A stretch of 64,000 nt of DNA from Marinifilum fragile JCM 15579 (GCF_001310955.1 NZ_BAZX01000023.1:1-64000); one strand, 5' to 3'; shown: positions 1-8,205, numbered from the stretch's first letter. A program made the numbers and translations. The notes: generated from the letters alone by a model not told the origin.

Positions 1-9
1 TTGTAAAAC
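1..9. repeat. 9-bp repeat TTGTAAAAC, copy 1 (inverted copy at 674-682, direct copy at 1857-1865)
   Basis: The window opens with TTGTAAAAC. The exact reverse complement lies at 674-682 and a second direct copy at 1857-1865. The copies fall at the borders of the lipoprotein gene and of the recombinase gene and in no coding sequence, which suggests recombination-site or gene-border elements. The left context is cut by the window edge. Confidence 0.5.
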
Positions 10-25
10 GTACTTTATTCATTTC

Positions 26-631
26 TTATCCTGGGTCTTCACTTCTGTATTCTAATTTTATAATCAGGTCATTATCGTCATAGTGAAGTTTTAAATAATC
101 AGATTCTCCAGCGCCAACTACATAAACAATGTTTTCTTCCTGATTTTCGTAATTCGGCATCTCAAATCTATCCCAATCCGTTATTTTTTTCTGTAAGTCA
201 AAATCCAAGTCAAAGGTTTTTGGTTCTTTTTTATCACACGCCCATCCATCACCATCATTTTTAACTTGCAATTTAATTATCGAATCAATCTGTGTACTTT
301 TTAAATTGTCAATTTGTCCATCTGTCGAGCCATCACATCTGTTATCCTCGTGATAAATAAAAATCCAATTATCATTGAAGAATGAACTCAATTTTTCTCC
401 AGTTTTGAGATTCGCTAAAAATTCTGATGCTTTTGAATTTGTTTGAGTTTTAATCTCTGTTGCTGGCTCATTCTTTGTCTTAGAATCAATAACGGTATTA
501 TCAATTTGTTCTTTGTCTTTGTCAATTGTTTTCTTGTTATCATTCACATTGCTGTTTGTCGAGCCAGTACATGAAATCAAAATTATCATAAAGCCAAGAA
601 GAGTTATGATTGTCAATTTACTCTTTATCAT
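26..631 (-). CDS. Hypothetical lipoprotein, possible mobile cassette cargo
   Basis: This encodes 201 aa with a type II signal peptide: a charged start (MIKSKL), a hydrophobic run and a lipobox ending ILISC at about residue 21. A Ser/Asn/Lys/Asp-rich linker of about 50 residues follows, then a small globular domain with two further cysteines. It would be lipidated and anchored in the envelope. I do not recognise the domain. The gene is on the same strand as the recombinase and directly follows it. It is bordered by the inverted 9-mer at 1-9 and 674-682, so it looks like a one-gene unit that could have been inserted next to the recombinase. That mobility is inference; the lipobox is seen directly. 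Confidence 0.75.
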   Translation of the reverse strand: MIKSKLTIITLLGFMIILISCTGSTNSNVNDNKKTIDKDKEQIDNTVIDSKTKNEPATEIKTQTNSKASEFLANLKTGEKLSSFFNDNWIFIYHEDNRCDGSTDGQIDNLKSTQIDSIIKLQVKNDGDGWACDKKEPKTFDLDFDLQKKITDWDRFEMPNYENQEENIVYVVGAGESDYLKLHYDDNDLIIKLEYRSEDPG

Positions 632-683
632 TTTATTATCATGTTTATTTATGTGCAGTATCGCTCTTAGTATGTTTTACAAC

Positions 684-764
684 GTTGGGCTAACCCAACC
701 TAGTTGGTTTATTTTGATTATATCATTTTGTTTATTTATCAAATTTGGGTGGCTAACCCAACCT
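684..764. repeat. Paired hairpins with a 14-bp direct repeat at the recombinase 3' end (candidate recombination site)
   Basis: GGCTAACCCAACCT occurs at 688-701 and again at 751-764, a 63-bp period. Each copy is the right half of a small hairpin: GTTGGG/CCCAAC at 684-699 and TTGGGT/ACCCAA at 745-761. The first copy adjoins the inverted 9-mer GTTTTACAA at 674-682. GTTGGGC fits the GTTRRRY core of integron sites, but I see no full attC layout. The position, just past the end of a tyrosine recombinase gene, is where some integrons whose integrase runs with the cassettes carry their site. Confidence 0.5.
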
Positions 765-1853
765 TTAGGTAGAGTTATTAAAAATATCATCTATTGGATT
801 TTTAAACTTTGAAATCTCGCTTTTTGCAACATGAGTATAACGCTCAGTTGTTTTACTCGAACCATGACCTAATAACACCTGTATATGTCTCAAGTCTGTT
901 CCTTGCTCCAAATGATGAGTTGCGAATGAATGCCTAAGAATATGTGGATAAACTCTTTTACGAATACCAGCTTTATTAGCTGAAGATTTTAATATTTTTG
1001 AAATACTTTCCCCTGAATATTTAGCAGCACCATGCTGACCTTCGATTAAATAAAATTTAGGTTTAAATTCTTTGTAGTATTTTCTTAATATCCTCAGCAT
1101 ATTTTCCGAAAGCTGTACATACCTGTCTTTTTTTCCTTTTGCATTATTAATTTTAACCAGCATTCGGGAAGAATCAATATCCGATACCCTTAAATTTATT
1201 AACTCTCCTCTTCTTAAACCACACGAATAAATCATAGCAAGTATTGTTAAGTGCTTAAGATTTAGCGTTGAATCCAGAATTTGCTGAATTTCTTTTTTGC
1301 TTAAAACTTCTGGCAAATACTTCTCTTTTTTAGCTCTTTCAATATGATAATATTCTCGATCGCGACCTTTTACTTTTTCGTAATAGAACTTAATTGCATT
1401 TATTCTTTGGTTCTGCTGACTTGCAGAGATATTTTTCTCTTTTACAAGTCTATGCACATATCCATTAATATCATCAACACTAACTTCCTCCAGCACTCTA
1501 TTATTAAAGTAGTTCTGAAACTCCTTAAAATAATGAGTATATGTTTTTATAGTTTGTGGACTATATCTTTTTTGCTCCAACTTCTCCAAATATCCCTTCG
1601 GAAGAACAGTTTCAACCTTTTCCTTTTTTTTATCTGCTATTGCCACAATTTCTGCAATGGGAGAGAACACCTCTTTAAACTTTTTATAATCGAATTCTGT
1701 TCTGGCAATCCACCAACATTTCTTCGATTGGCTCCATTTTATCTGGAAATGCTTTTTCAATAATTCCAATATCCCCAAATTGTAGTCAAATGTAATCTTG
1801 ACAACTTTTCGATTTCTGTGTAAATCCGGGGATAATAAAATTCTTGCTTTCAT
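765..1853 (-). CDS. Tyrosine recombinase / integron-integrase-like site-specific recombinase
   Basis: This is a 362-aa DNA strand-exchange enzyme. Residues 1-70 form an extra N-terminal domain (Trp-rich around 40-50). A SAM-like core-binding domain covers about 90-165 and the catalytic domain about 180-345. The catalytic set is visible: Arg214 (CGLRRGEL), Lys near 239-242 (KGKKDR), His304 and Arg307 (HILRHSF), His330 (LLGHGSS) and the nucleophile Tyr339 (ERYTHV). The C-terminal NPIDDI resembles the SPLD-type tail of integron integrases and of a widespread Bacteroidota family often named integron integrase. It lacks the extra segment between the conserved patches that marks true IntI proteins. 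A good promoter lies at 1874-1903. The neighbours on both sides are on the same strand. Confidence 0.9.
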   Translation of the reverse strand: MKARILLSPDLHRNRKVVKITFDYNLGILELLKKHFQIKWSQSKKCWWIARTEFDYKKFKEVFSPIAEIVAIADKKKEKVETVLPKGYLEKLEQKRYSPQTIKTYTHYFKEFQNYFNNRVLEEVSVDDINGYVHRLVKEKNISASQQNQRINAIKFYYEKVKGRDREYYHIERAKKEKYLPEVLSKKEIQQILDSTLNLKHLTILAMIYSCGLRRGELINLRVSDIDSSRMLVKINNAKGKKDRYVQLSENMLRILRKYYKEFKPKFYLIEGQHGAAKYSGESISKILKSSANKAGIRKRVYPHILRHSFATHHLEQGTDLRHIQVLLGHGSSKTTERYTHVAKSEISKFKNPIDDIFNNST

Positions 1854-1856
1854 TTC

Positions 1857-1865
1857 TTGTAAAAC
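1857..1865. repeat. 9-bp repeat TTGTAAAAC, copy 3
   Basis: This is an exact copy of the 9-mer at 1-9. It sits just upstream of the recombinase start codon, between the promoter and the gene. With the inverted copy at 674-682 it brackets the recombinase gene. Confidence 0.45.
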
Positions 1866-1873
1866 TAGATTCT

Positions 1874-1903
1874 CAAATTTAACAAGATCTTATAATATAA
1901 CAA
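1874..1903 (-). promoter_or_regulatory. Bacteroidota-type promoter of the recombinase gene
   Basis: On the minus strand, TTG (1903-1901) is followed after 19 bases by TAAATTTG (1881-1874), matching TTG-N19-TAnnTTTG. It ends 20 bases before the recombinase start codon. Confidence 0.6.
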
Positions 1904-2030
1904 AATATATACTTATGAACGGATCTTTGTCACTTTCTCCTTTCTCCTTTTTTTTCCTTTTTCCTTTAACCCAAAAACACCCAACAGCCCCAATAGGGGC
2001 CATCAGGTCTCTTTTTAAGCAAAAGCGCGA

Positions 2031-2600
2031 TTATCCCAGCACAAATTCCTTATCCGTCTCATTTCCTGGATAATCGAATGCCTTCACTATAATTTTGTCG
2101 CCAGCATATTCCGTATTGGCAACCGTGGCAGCATATTCCCATTCGAAATCGCTACCATTTTTACTGGCCAGGCCTTTTTCAACCAAGCTACCATCATTGT
2201 GATAAATCTCAATTTCAACATGTTCAACTTTAAAGTTGTCGAATGCGATAATTTCAATTTTATTCCCAACTTCACCATGATAATTGCTAACATTTAAATC
2301 TCCTATCTCAGGAGAATGAAAATAATCCGCAACAGCCATATTATAGGCACTAGGAAAACCTTTTTCTTTTGCAATCTGTTTGTACTCTTCCTTCACATCA
2401 GGAATTTTCATTTGAACTTTTGCAAACTGCGTGGCTTTCTTAAATCGGTCCTGTTGCGCAATTTGTCCACTGGTACTTTCACCAGATCGGCGAGGAGCCG
2501 ACGATAATATGGTTTGTCCACCATTTTGTCTAAATACCAAATCTTTCCCAAGTTTTCCACTTAGGCCTGTTGTAACTAAATTTTTCTTTACTATTGCCAT
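2031..2600 (-). CDS. Conserved hypothetical protein, Ig-like C-terminal part
   Basis: This encodes 189 aa with no signal peptide or membrane segment. The N-terminal part is basic and Gly/Gln-rich (GLSGKLGKDLVFRQNGGQ), followed by a helical stretch at about 45-85. From about residue 95 the sequence is beta-rich with alternating hydrophobics and looks like a bacterial Ig-like fold. I recognise the style of protein from Bacteroidota genomes but cannot name a function. It lies 177 bp upstream of the recombinase on the same strand. Four 11-bp tandem repeats lie in its upstream region at 2815-2858. Confidence 0.7.
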   Translation of the reverse strand: MAIVKKNLVTTGLSGKLGKDLVFRQNGGQTILSSAPRRSGESTSGQIAQQDRFKKATQFAKVQMKIPDVKEEYKQIAKEKGFPSAYNMAVADYFHSPEIGDLNVSNYHGEVGNKIEIIAFDNFKVEHVEIEIYHNDGSLVEKGLASKNGSDFEWEYAATVANTEYAGDKIIVKAFDYPGNETDKEFVLG

Positions 2601-2814
2601 AAGGTTGTGATTTAAATTAGTATTACTTTTAATTATAAAATGAAAAGCCTATAATCCATGACAAACGGATTAAAAACTATGATAAAGTTTAAAAAGATAT
2701 CTGTAAATGCCAATAGTTTATTAAAAATTATGTCTAGGTTAATAGCAATTGTAGTGAATAAAACCTAACGTATCAATTAAACAATAATCAAAAACTAACC
2801 TATATATTCGTGCT

Positions 2815-2858
2815 TATAGTCTTCCTATAGTCTTCCTTCGGTCTTTCTATAGTCTGCT
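2815..2858. repeat. Tandem repeat, four 11-bp units (TATAGTCTTCC)
   Basis: Two perfect TATAGTCTTCC units, one diverged unit (TTCGGTCTTTC) and one near-match (TATAGTCTGCT) follow one another without spacing. The period is close to one helical turn. It lies about 215 bp upstream of the 189-aa gene in otherwise empty AT-rich DNA. Confidence 0.7.
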
Positions 2859-3284
2859 TATTTCTCGTTTAAGAAAACATAAAAAGATTATTAAGAGACT
2901 TTAAATATGATAAGTAAAATAAAGCTTGAAAATCAAGAATATAGAGCGTTATTTATTTTAGTTCTAAATAAATATTGTCATAATATACAAGTTTATTGAT
3001 TTCCATATAAGCTAAAATAAGTCACTAAATAGGTAATCCTTGACAGCTTATAAATACCTATAAAAAATATGAATGAATAAAAGTAAAATAATAGCCCGTC
3101 TGGCTCGAAGACAATACAAACAATCCATATTCGTCGCATAAAACGACCTAGACCAAACCACATCGACACTTGCGACAATAATAAACTGCATCAATAACTC
3201 AGGGCGGCGGTCATTATAATTCCCTTGCCCTGGGCTATATGTTCTTTGCCCTTCAGGCAAAAATTGTTATACCCCTTTGCCTGT

Positions 3285-3450
3285 CGGGATTCTCCCCTGA
3301 AAAGGGAAAACTCCCAAATCAACTCAATAGTGCATTTTGAGCGGGAGCTGCCAATCGAGCGCGATTCGGGGCAGACCGTTGCCATAGAAATGCGAACAGC
3401 TTTCGATTGGCTTGATTCTTTTGCATACTTTTCTCATTTAAGGAGAAAAG
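3285..3450. repeat. Diverged B-like stem-loop in the repeat array
   Basis: GCCAATCGA and TCGATTGGC form a 9-bp stem around a loop of about 55 bases containing CCGTTGCCATAG. The 3' flank GATTCTTTTGCATACTTTTCTC matches the flank of the B units, but the stem sequence is unrelated. It occupies the place of a B unit between two A units. Confidence 0.5.
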
Positions 3451-3718
3451 TTTGAGCCCGTCTGGCTTGAAGACAAGAAAGGTTCCAATTTATTTCGTCG
3501 CAATAAACCAGCCAGACCAAACAACATCAACCCTTGCGACGATAATAAACTGCATCAATAACCCAGGGCGGCGGTCATTATCATTCCCTTGCCCTGGCAG
3601 AGTGTTCTTTGCCTTTCAGGCAAATTGCCATTTTAATGCCATTTAATATAAACAATAGGAAAACCAGATTAATGTAATGACTCGAATATAGATTCAAACC
3701 TCAATTTTTGTGAGGATC

Positions 3719-3875
3719 GGCATCAGCTAGGTAAGTGGGGCCCATAGGAGAGAAAGCGGCAAATAGAAATGCTGTCGAATGAAGAATGAGTGAGACTATC
3801 TATTTCTATTCGCTTTTGATCCGTTATGGGTCACTGAGTAGATGCGCCGTAGATTCTTTGCAAACTTTCTCATCA
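3719..3875. repeat. Structured repeat unit B, copy 1
   Basis: The inner stem pairs AAAGCG plus AATAGAAAT (3753-3770) with ATTTCTATTCGCTTT (3802-3816). The core CCCATAGG (3741-3748) faces CCGTTATGGGTCAC. The same layout with other stem sequences occurs in copies 2 and 3. Confidence 0.7.
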
Positions 3876-4154
3876 ATGGAACCGAACGAAGTGAGCTCAT
3901 GAATGCCCGTTAAAATTATAAATGAATAAAAGTAAAAGAATAGCCCGTCTGGCTCGAAGACAAGACAAAGAATTCATTTTCGTCGCAATATACCAGCCAG
4001 ATCAAACAACGTAAACCTTTGTGACGATAAACAATCATTCTCCTTTTCCCTACAGGCAAATGGTAAATTAGTTTCTCATGCTATCCATTCTAAATCAATT
4101 CCGTAATGGACATCGAGTGGGAGCGCCAATTTATCTCAACCCGATTCAAGTTAG

Positions 4155-4318
4155 TTAGGTATGAGCAACGCAGGTGGGGTATCCATAGGTGAAAATGATG
4201 ATTAAAAAGAAATTCTGTGGAGTGAGGAACGAGCTTCACTATTATTTCTTTTCATCATTAAACCGTTATGGGTCACCGAGTGCTTCCACCTAGATTTTTG
4301 TTACTTTTTATCAATGAA
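4155..4318. repeat. Structured repeat unit B, copy 2
   Basis: The outer stem is AGGTGG (4172-4177) with CCACCT (4286-4291). The core is CCATAG (4183-4188) with TTATGG (4266-4271). The inner stem is AATGATGA...AAAGAAAT with ATTTCTTTTCATCATT (4244-4259). The loop carries GAGTGAGGAACGAG. It is followed by TAGATTTTTGTTAC. Confidence 0.75.
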
Positions 4319-4547
4319 AAAGTAAAATAATAGCCCGTCTGGCTCGAAGACAAGACAAAGAATTCATTTTCGTTGCAATAAACCACCTTGATCAAACAAC
4401 ATCCACAGTTGCGACAACAATAAAACTATGTTATTACCCCAGGGCGGCAGTCGATCATGCTCCTTTTCCCTTGGGTATTAATGATCTTTGCCATACAGGC
4501 AGAATTTATTTAAAATATCGCCTATTTATTGCAGTAATGCTGACATT

Positions 4548-4700
4548 CAAAAATTTGTTGGGCCCCATAGATGAAAAAGTCGTTAAGAACAGAATTCCAT
4601 GAGCGAGGTACGAGTGAATATTATTCTGTTTAGACTTTAAGTCGTTATGGGTAACGAAATTTTTGGTGTCTAGATTTTTTGGTTCTTTTATAGCAATGAT
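4548..4700. repeat. Structured repeat unit B, copy 3
   Basis: The outer stem is CAAAAATTTGTT (4548-4559) with AACGAAATTTTTG (4653-4665). The core is CCCATAG with TTATGGG. The inner stem AAAGTC/AACAGAAT pairs with ATTCTGTTTAGACTTT (4623-4638). Both stems differ in sequence from copies 1 and 2 but keep their pairing. Confidence 0.75.
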
Positions 4701-4976
4701 AACCGAGCTTTGCGAGCTCATGAATGCCCGTAAAAATTATGAATGAATAAAAGTAAAATAATAGCCCGTCTGGCTCGAAGACAAGACAAAGAATTCATTT
4801 TCGTCGAAATATACCAGCTAGATCAAACAACCTAAACCTTTGTGACGATAAACAATCATTCTCCTTTTCCCTACAGGCAAGTGGTAAATTAGTTTCACAT
4901 GCTATCCATTCTAAATCAATTCCGTAATGGACATCGAGTAGGAGCGCCAATTTATCTCAACCCGATTCAAGTTAGT

Positions 4977-5140
4977 TAGGTATGAGCAACGCAGGTGGGG
5001 TATCCATAGGTGAAAATGATGATTAAAAAGAAATTCTGTGGAGTGAGGTACGAGCTGCACTATTATTTCTTTTCATCATTAAACCGTTATGGGTCACCGA
5101 GTGCTTCTACCTAGATTTTTGTTACTTTTTATCAATGAAA
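4977..5140. repeat. Structured repeat unit B, copy 4
   Basis: This is nearly identical to copy 2, about 821 bp upstream, with scattered changes. One change turns the outer-stem CCACCT into CTACCT, which still pairs as G-T. Confidence 0.75.
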
Positions 5141-5416
5141 CCGACCGAAGGGAGCTCATGAATGCCCGTGAAAATTATGAATGAATAAAAGTAAAAGAAT
5201 AGCCCGTTTGGCTCGAAGACAAGACCAACAATTCATATTCGTTGCAATAAACCACCTAGATCAAACAACATCCACAGTTGCGACAACAATAAAACTATGT
5301 TATTACCCCAGGGCGGCAGTCGCTCATGCTCCTTTTCCCTTGGATATTAATGATCTTTGCCATACAGGCAGAATTTATTTAAAATATCGCTTATTTATTG
5401 CAGTAATGCTGACATT

Positions 5417-5505
5417 CAAAAATTTGTTGGGCCCCATAGATGAAAAAGTCGTTATGGGTAACGAAATTTTTGGCGTCTAGATCTTTTGGTTCTTTTATAG
5501 CAATG
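5417..5505. repeat. Structured repeat unit B, copy 5, inner stem deleted
   Basis: This matches copy 3, except that 61 bp between two AAGTCGTTA repeats (4578-4586 and 4639-4647 in copy 3) are missing. The whole inner hairpin is removed while the outer stem and core remain. Confidence 0.75.
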
Positions 5506-5626
5506 ATAACCGAGCTTTGCGAGCTCATGAATGCCCGTAAAAATTATGAATGAATAAAAGAACAGCTCGTTCGGCTTGAGAACAAAAAACGAAAAGCACT
5601 ATTGGTGTTCTTAATAAAATTGCAAT

Positions 5627-5657
5627 TTGAAAATACTGGTTTGAAATCCTACTTTTG
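5627..5657 (+). promoter_or_regulatory. Bacteroidota-type promoter of purT
   Basis: TTG (5627-5629), 20 bases, then TACTTTTG (5650-5657), matching TTG-N19/20-TAnnTTTG. The purT start codon is 61 bases downstream. Confidence 0.65.
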
Positions 5658-5718
5658 CACTTCAAACAACCAAACACGAATTTTATAAATCCATTATCTA
5701 ATTTAGAAAGATACATTT

Positions 5719-6888
5719 ATGCTAAAAAAGATTTTACTTTTAGGATCAGGTGAACTGGGAAAAGAATTTGTAATCGCAGCTCAGCGATTGGGACAACAAG
5801 TAGTAGCGGTTGATTGTTACGAAAATGCACCAGCCATGCAAGTAGCAGATCACTTCGAGGTAATCAACATGTTGGATGGAGCTGCCTTGGATGCAGTGGT
5901 GGCAAAGCATCAACCAGACCTAATTGTACCGGAAATAGAAGCAATTCGCACTGAGAGATTTTACGATTACGAGAAGCAGGGAATTCAGGTTGTTCCAAGT
6001 GCCAAAGCAGCTAACTTTACCATGGATCGTAGAGCCATTCGCGATTTGGCTGCCAAAGATCTTGGATTAAGAACTGCAAAATACCTGTATGCAACATCAC
6101 TTGACGAAATGTATACCGCAGTAGAAGAGGTAGGAATGCCTTGTGTGGTAAAACCTTTAATGTCCTCTTCGGGCAAAGGACAATCGGTAGTAAAATGTCA
6201 GGATGATATTCAAAAAGCCTGGGAAATTGCAGGAGCAAAGGGCAGGGGCGATTCAGGTGAAGTAATTGTAGAAGCCTTCGTGAAATTTACCTCAGAGATT
6301 ACCCTATTAACCGTAACACAACAAGATGGTCCAACTCTATTTTGCCCGGCAATTGGTCATGTGCAAGAGCGAGGCGATTATCAGCAAAGTTGGCAACCAG
6401 CCTTAATCTCTGATGCAGATGTGAAAGCTGCTCAGGAAATGGCTGATAAGGTAACCGCTGCATTAGGTGGTGCAGGCATTTGGGGAGTAGAATTCTTTAT
6501 TTGCGAAGATGGAGTAGTGTTCTCGGAGTTATCACCACGTCCGCACGATACAGGAATGGTTACATTAGCAGGAACACAAAACTTCTCGGAGTTCGAGTTG
6601 CATTGCCGTGCCGTATTGGGTTTGCCAATTCCTGAAATTACTTTGGAAAGAGTTGGAGCAAGCTCAGTAATTCTTGCCCATCAGGAAGGAGAAAATCCTT
6701 ATTTCGAAGGATTGGATCAGATTGCGGTATATCCAAAATCAGACTTCCGATTGTTTGGAAAACCAACCACACGAGAGTACCGAAGAATGGGCGTTACCCT
6801 TGCTTACGATTCTGCTGATGCCGATGTAATGGCAACAGTAGAAAAAGCCAAGGAAATGGCTGCTTTGGTAAGCGTAAAAACCAAATAG
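5719..6888 (+). CDS. purT: Formate-dependent phosphoribosylglycinamide formyltransferase (GAR transformylase 2)
   Basis: This encodes 389 aa, the usual PurT length. It makes formyl-GAR from GAR, formate and ATP, the third step of purine synthesis, in the cytoplasm. The N-terminal ATP-grasp pre-domain opens with [18 protein letters not shown] is visible at about 74-81 and SSGKGQS in the ATP-binding loop at about 151-157. [14 protein letters not shown] at about 273 and the C-terminal [13 protein letters not shown] block are typical of PurT rather than PurK. It stands alone between two blocks of structured repeats with its own promoter and a downstream hairpin. Confidence 0.96.
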   Translation: MLKKILLLGSGELGKEFVIAAQRLGQQVVAVDCYENAPAMQVADHFEVINMLDGAALDAVVAKHQPDLIVPEIEAIRTERFYDYEKQGIQVVPSAKAANFTMDRRAIRDLAAKDLGLRTAKYLYATSLDEMYTAVEEVGMPCVVKPLMSSSGKGQSVVKCQDDIQKAWEIAGAKGRGDSGEVIVEAFVKFTSEITLLTVTQQDGPTLFCPAIGHVQERGDYQQSWQPALISDADVKAAQEMADKVTAALGGAGIWGVEFFICEDGVVFSELSPRPHDTGMVTLAGTQNFSEFELHCRAVLGLPIPEITLERVGASSVILAHQEGENPYFEGLDQIAVYPKSDFRLFGKPTTREYRRMGVTLAYDSADADVMATVEKAKEMAALVSVKTK

Positions 6889-6912
6889 AAAATCCCAATA
6901 GATATCAACAAG

Positions 6913-6940
6913 AGGCGCAATTTTTTGCGCCTTTGATCTT
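6913..6940 (+). terminator. Hairpin after purT
   Basis: GGCGCAA (6914-6920) and TTGCGCC (6925-6931) form a 7-bp GC-rich stem around a TTTT loop, followed by a short interrupted T tract. Confidence 0.65.
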
Positions 6941-7014
6941 TGCCTTTCAGGCAATATTTGCAAACTTCCTTAAAATCTAAACTCAATTAAACAAACGCAT
7001 TATCCATTCAAGTT

Positions 7015-7230
7015 GATTTGGTATGAGCAACGCAGGTGGGGTACCCATAGGTGAAAATGATGATTAAAAAGAAATTCTGTGGAGTTAGGAACGAACTTCA
7101 CTATTATTTCTTTTCATCATTAAACCGTTATGGGTCGCCGAGTGCTTTCACCTAGGTTTTTGTTACTTTTTATCAATGAAAAAGTAAGAGCCTGTCTGGC
7201 TTGAAGACTAAAAAGCAATTCCTAGTAGGT
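7015..7230. repeat. Structured repeat unit B copy 6 with a degenerate unit A
   Basis: This is a full B unit closely matching copies 2 and 4 (AATGATGATT... with ATTTCTTTTCATCATT). It is followed by GAGCCTGTCTGGCTTGAAGAC at about 7188-7208, a relic of unit A. It lies between purT and the SEC-C gene and ends about 60 bases before that gene's promoter. Confidence 0.7.
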
Positions 7231-7289
7231 TGCTCTTAAACACAAATGGATTCTTAATTAATAATTCCCAAATTATAATTGCGAATGCA

Positions 7290-7297
7290 TATCTTTG
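7290..7297 (+). promoter_or_regulatory. -7 promoter element TATCTTTG of the SEC-C gene
   Basis: TATCTTTG is a perfect TAnnTTTG element. It lies 10 bases before the ATG at 7308. That argues against the in-frame ATG at 7230, which is upstream of it. Confidence 0.55.
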
Positions 7298-7307
7298 CCA
7301 CCTAAAC

Positions 7308-8147
7308 ATGAAAGATATGATCCGATCAATAAAACAAGCATTCGATATAATAGACACAAAAGCAACTGGCATTCCTTACGAAGCAATCGATTACCTAAGA
7401 AATCACGAAACATGTGATGAGTTGAATGAAAAGCTCGTATATGCACTTAAAAACGCCTATAGTGGAAAGGCCTATTATTCAGAAAAACACAGGGTCATGT
7501 TGCCAGCACCTTTATGGTATGCAGTGGTTGCCGAGAAACATTTGTCCGAGGATCTGTTCGAACCTTTGTTGGAAATGTTTACTACCGAGGAAGACTGGGA
7601 TGTAATGAACGAACAAGCAGTGTATTTGGTTGGATTATTGGCCAAAGCATTTCCTGGTGCATTTCTCGAGAAAGTATTATTCTTTATTGAAGAGAACATC
7701 AGGAAAGACAACAAAACCCCATACATTTTCTGTTTCGAAGCACTTTACTATGCAGAGGATAATCATTTCGAAAGAATCCATGCCATGCTCGATAAAGAGA
7801 ATTTCCATTGGGTAGATCACTATGTGAGAGTATTAGGTGATTTAATGCGAAAAGATACGCTTGCAAAATTCAAGCAGATTCTGCCAAAGTTTGAAGGTAA
7901 GCATACTGCTATCGAATTACAGTATTACATTGATGTAATAGAAGGGAAGATTACCGACTTTCAAAAAGGAGTAGCATTCTGTGAAATGCGCGATCCGGAA
8001 TGGAAGAACCATTATCAACATATGGAGCAGATGTTTGCAAGCGCTCAATCGCCAATACAGCAAGAAGTAAAAGTGAATCGTAACGATGCCTGCCCTTGTG
8101 GATCAGGAAAAAAGTACAAGAATTGTTGCTTGCAAAAACTGTCATAA
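7308..8147 (+). CDS. SEC-C metal-binding domain protein
   Basis: This encodes about 279 aa from the ATG at 7308. An in-frame ATG at 7230 exists, but a -7 element at 7290-7297 makes the later start more likely. Most of the protein is helical, HEAT-like, with repeated acidic and aromatic helices. The C-terminus is a SEC-C motif, NDACPCGSGKKYKNCC, with the Cys-x-Cys and Cys-Cys ligands for zinc found in SecA and many small proteins. It is probably cytoplasmic. The substrate or partner is unknown. It is followed by a strong terminator and preceded by a structured repeat. Confidence 0.85.
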   Translation: MKDMIRSIKQAFDIIDTKATGIPYEAIDYLRNHETCDELNEKLVYALKNAYSGKAYYSEKHRVMLPAPLWYAVVAEKHLSEDLFEPLLEMFTTEEDWDVMNEQAVYLVGLLAKAFPGAFLEKVLFFIEENIRKDNKTPYIFCFEALYYAEDNHFERIHAMLDKENFHWVDHYVRVLGDLMRKDTLAKFKQILPKFEGKHTAIELQYYIDVIEGKITDFQKGVAFCEMRDPEWKNHYQHMEQMFASAQSPIQQEVKVNRNDACPCGSGKKYKNCCLQKLS

Positions 8148-8168
8148 GAAATAAATGAGAGTATAATA

Positions 8169-8205
8169 AAACGGTTTTACTACAATGTGGTAAAACCGTT
8201 TTTTA
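8169..8205 (+). terminator. Rho-independent terminator of the SEC-C gene
   Basis: AAACGGTTTTAC and GTAAAACCGTTT form a 12-bp stem around TACAATGTG, followed by TTTT. Confidence 0.85.

Larger units (their letters stand above)
3069..5600. repeat. Intergenic array of composite structured repeats (units A, C, D, B, E)
   Basis: This stretch has no convincing gene. It is built from recurring modules. Unit A, centred on AGCCCGTCTGGCTCGAAGAC, occurs at 3069, 3454, 3913, 4325, 4740, 5177 and, degenerate, 5545. Hairpin C (CCAGGGCGGCGG...GCCCTGG) occurs near 3201, 3562, 4438 and 5305. Small hairpin D (TTGCCnnnCAGGCAA type) follows C. The large stem-loop B occurs near 3719, 4172, 4548, 4993 and 5417. 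Unit E carries GAGCTCATGAATGCCCGT. Modules keep the order A-C-D-B-E. The block around 3900-4540 is repeated 821-869 bp further on, a tandem duplication. The array stops just before the purT promoter. Confidence 0.85.

Noticed and set aside
513-812. Plus-strand 99-codon frame that looks like a membrane protein
   Set aside because: It lies antisense to the lipoprotein signal region and crosses the recombination-like repeats. Its hydrophobicity follows from AT-rich sequence, and the minus-strand lipoprotein with a lipobox is the better gene.
765-1853. True integron integrase IntI
   Set aside because: The extra segment between the conserved patches that defines IntI is absent, and a single possible cassette without a full attC site is not enough. 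It is kept as integron-like only.
3452-5480. Short reading frames in unit A repeats (for example 3452-3646 and 5181-5480), which could read as small proteins starting MNKSKRIARLARRQ
   Set aside because: Other copies of the same repeat carry early stops (MNKSKII-stop at 3077 and 4745), the frames run across hairpins of unrelated modules, and no promoter or ribosome-binding site is consistent between copies.
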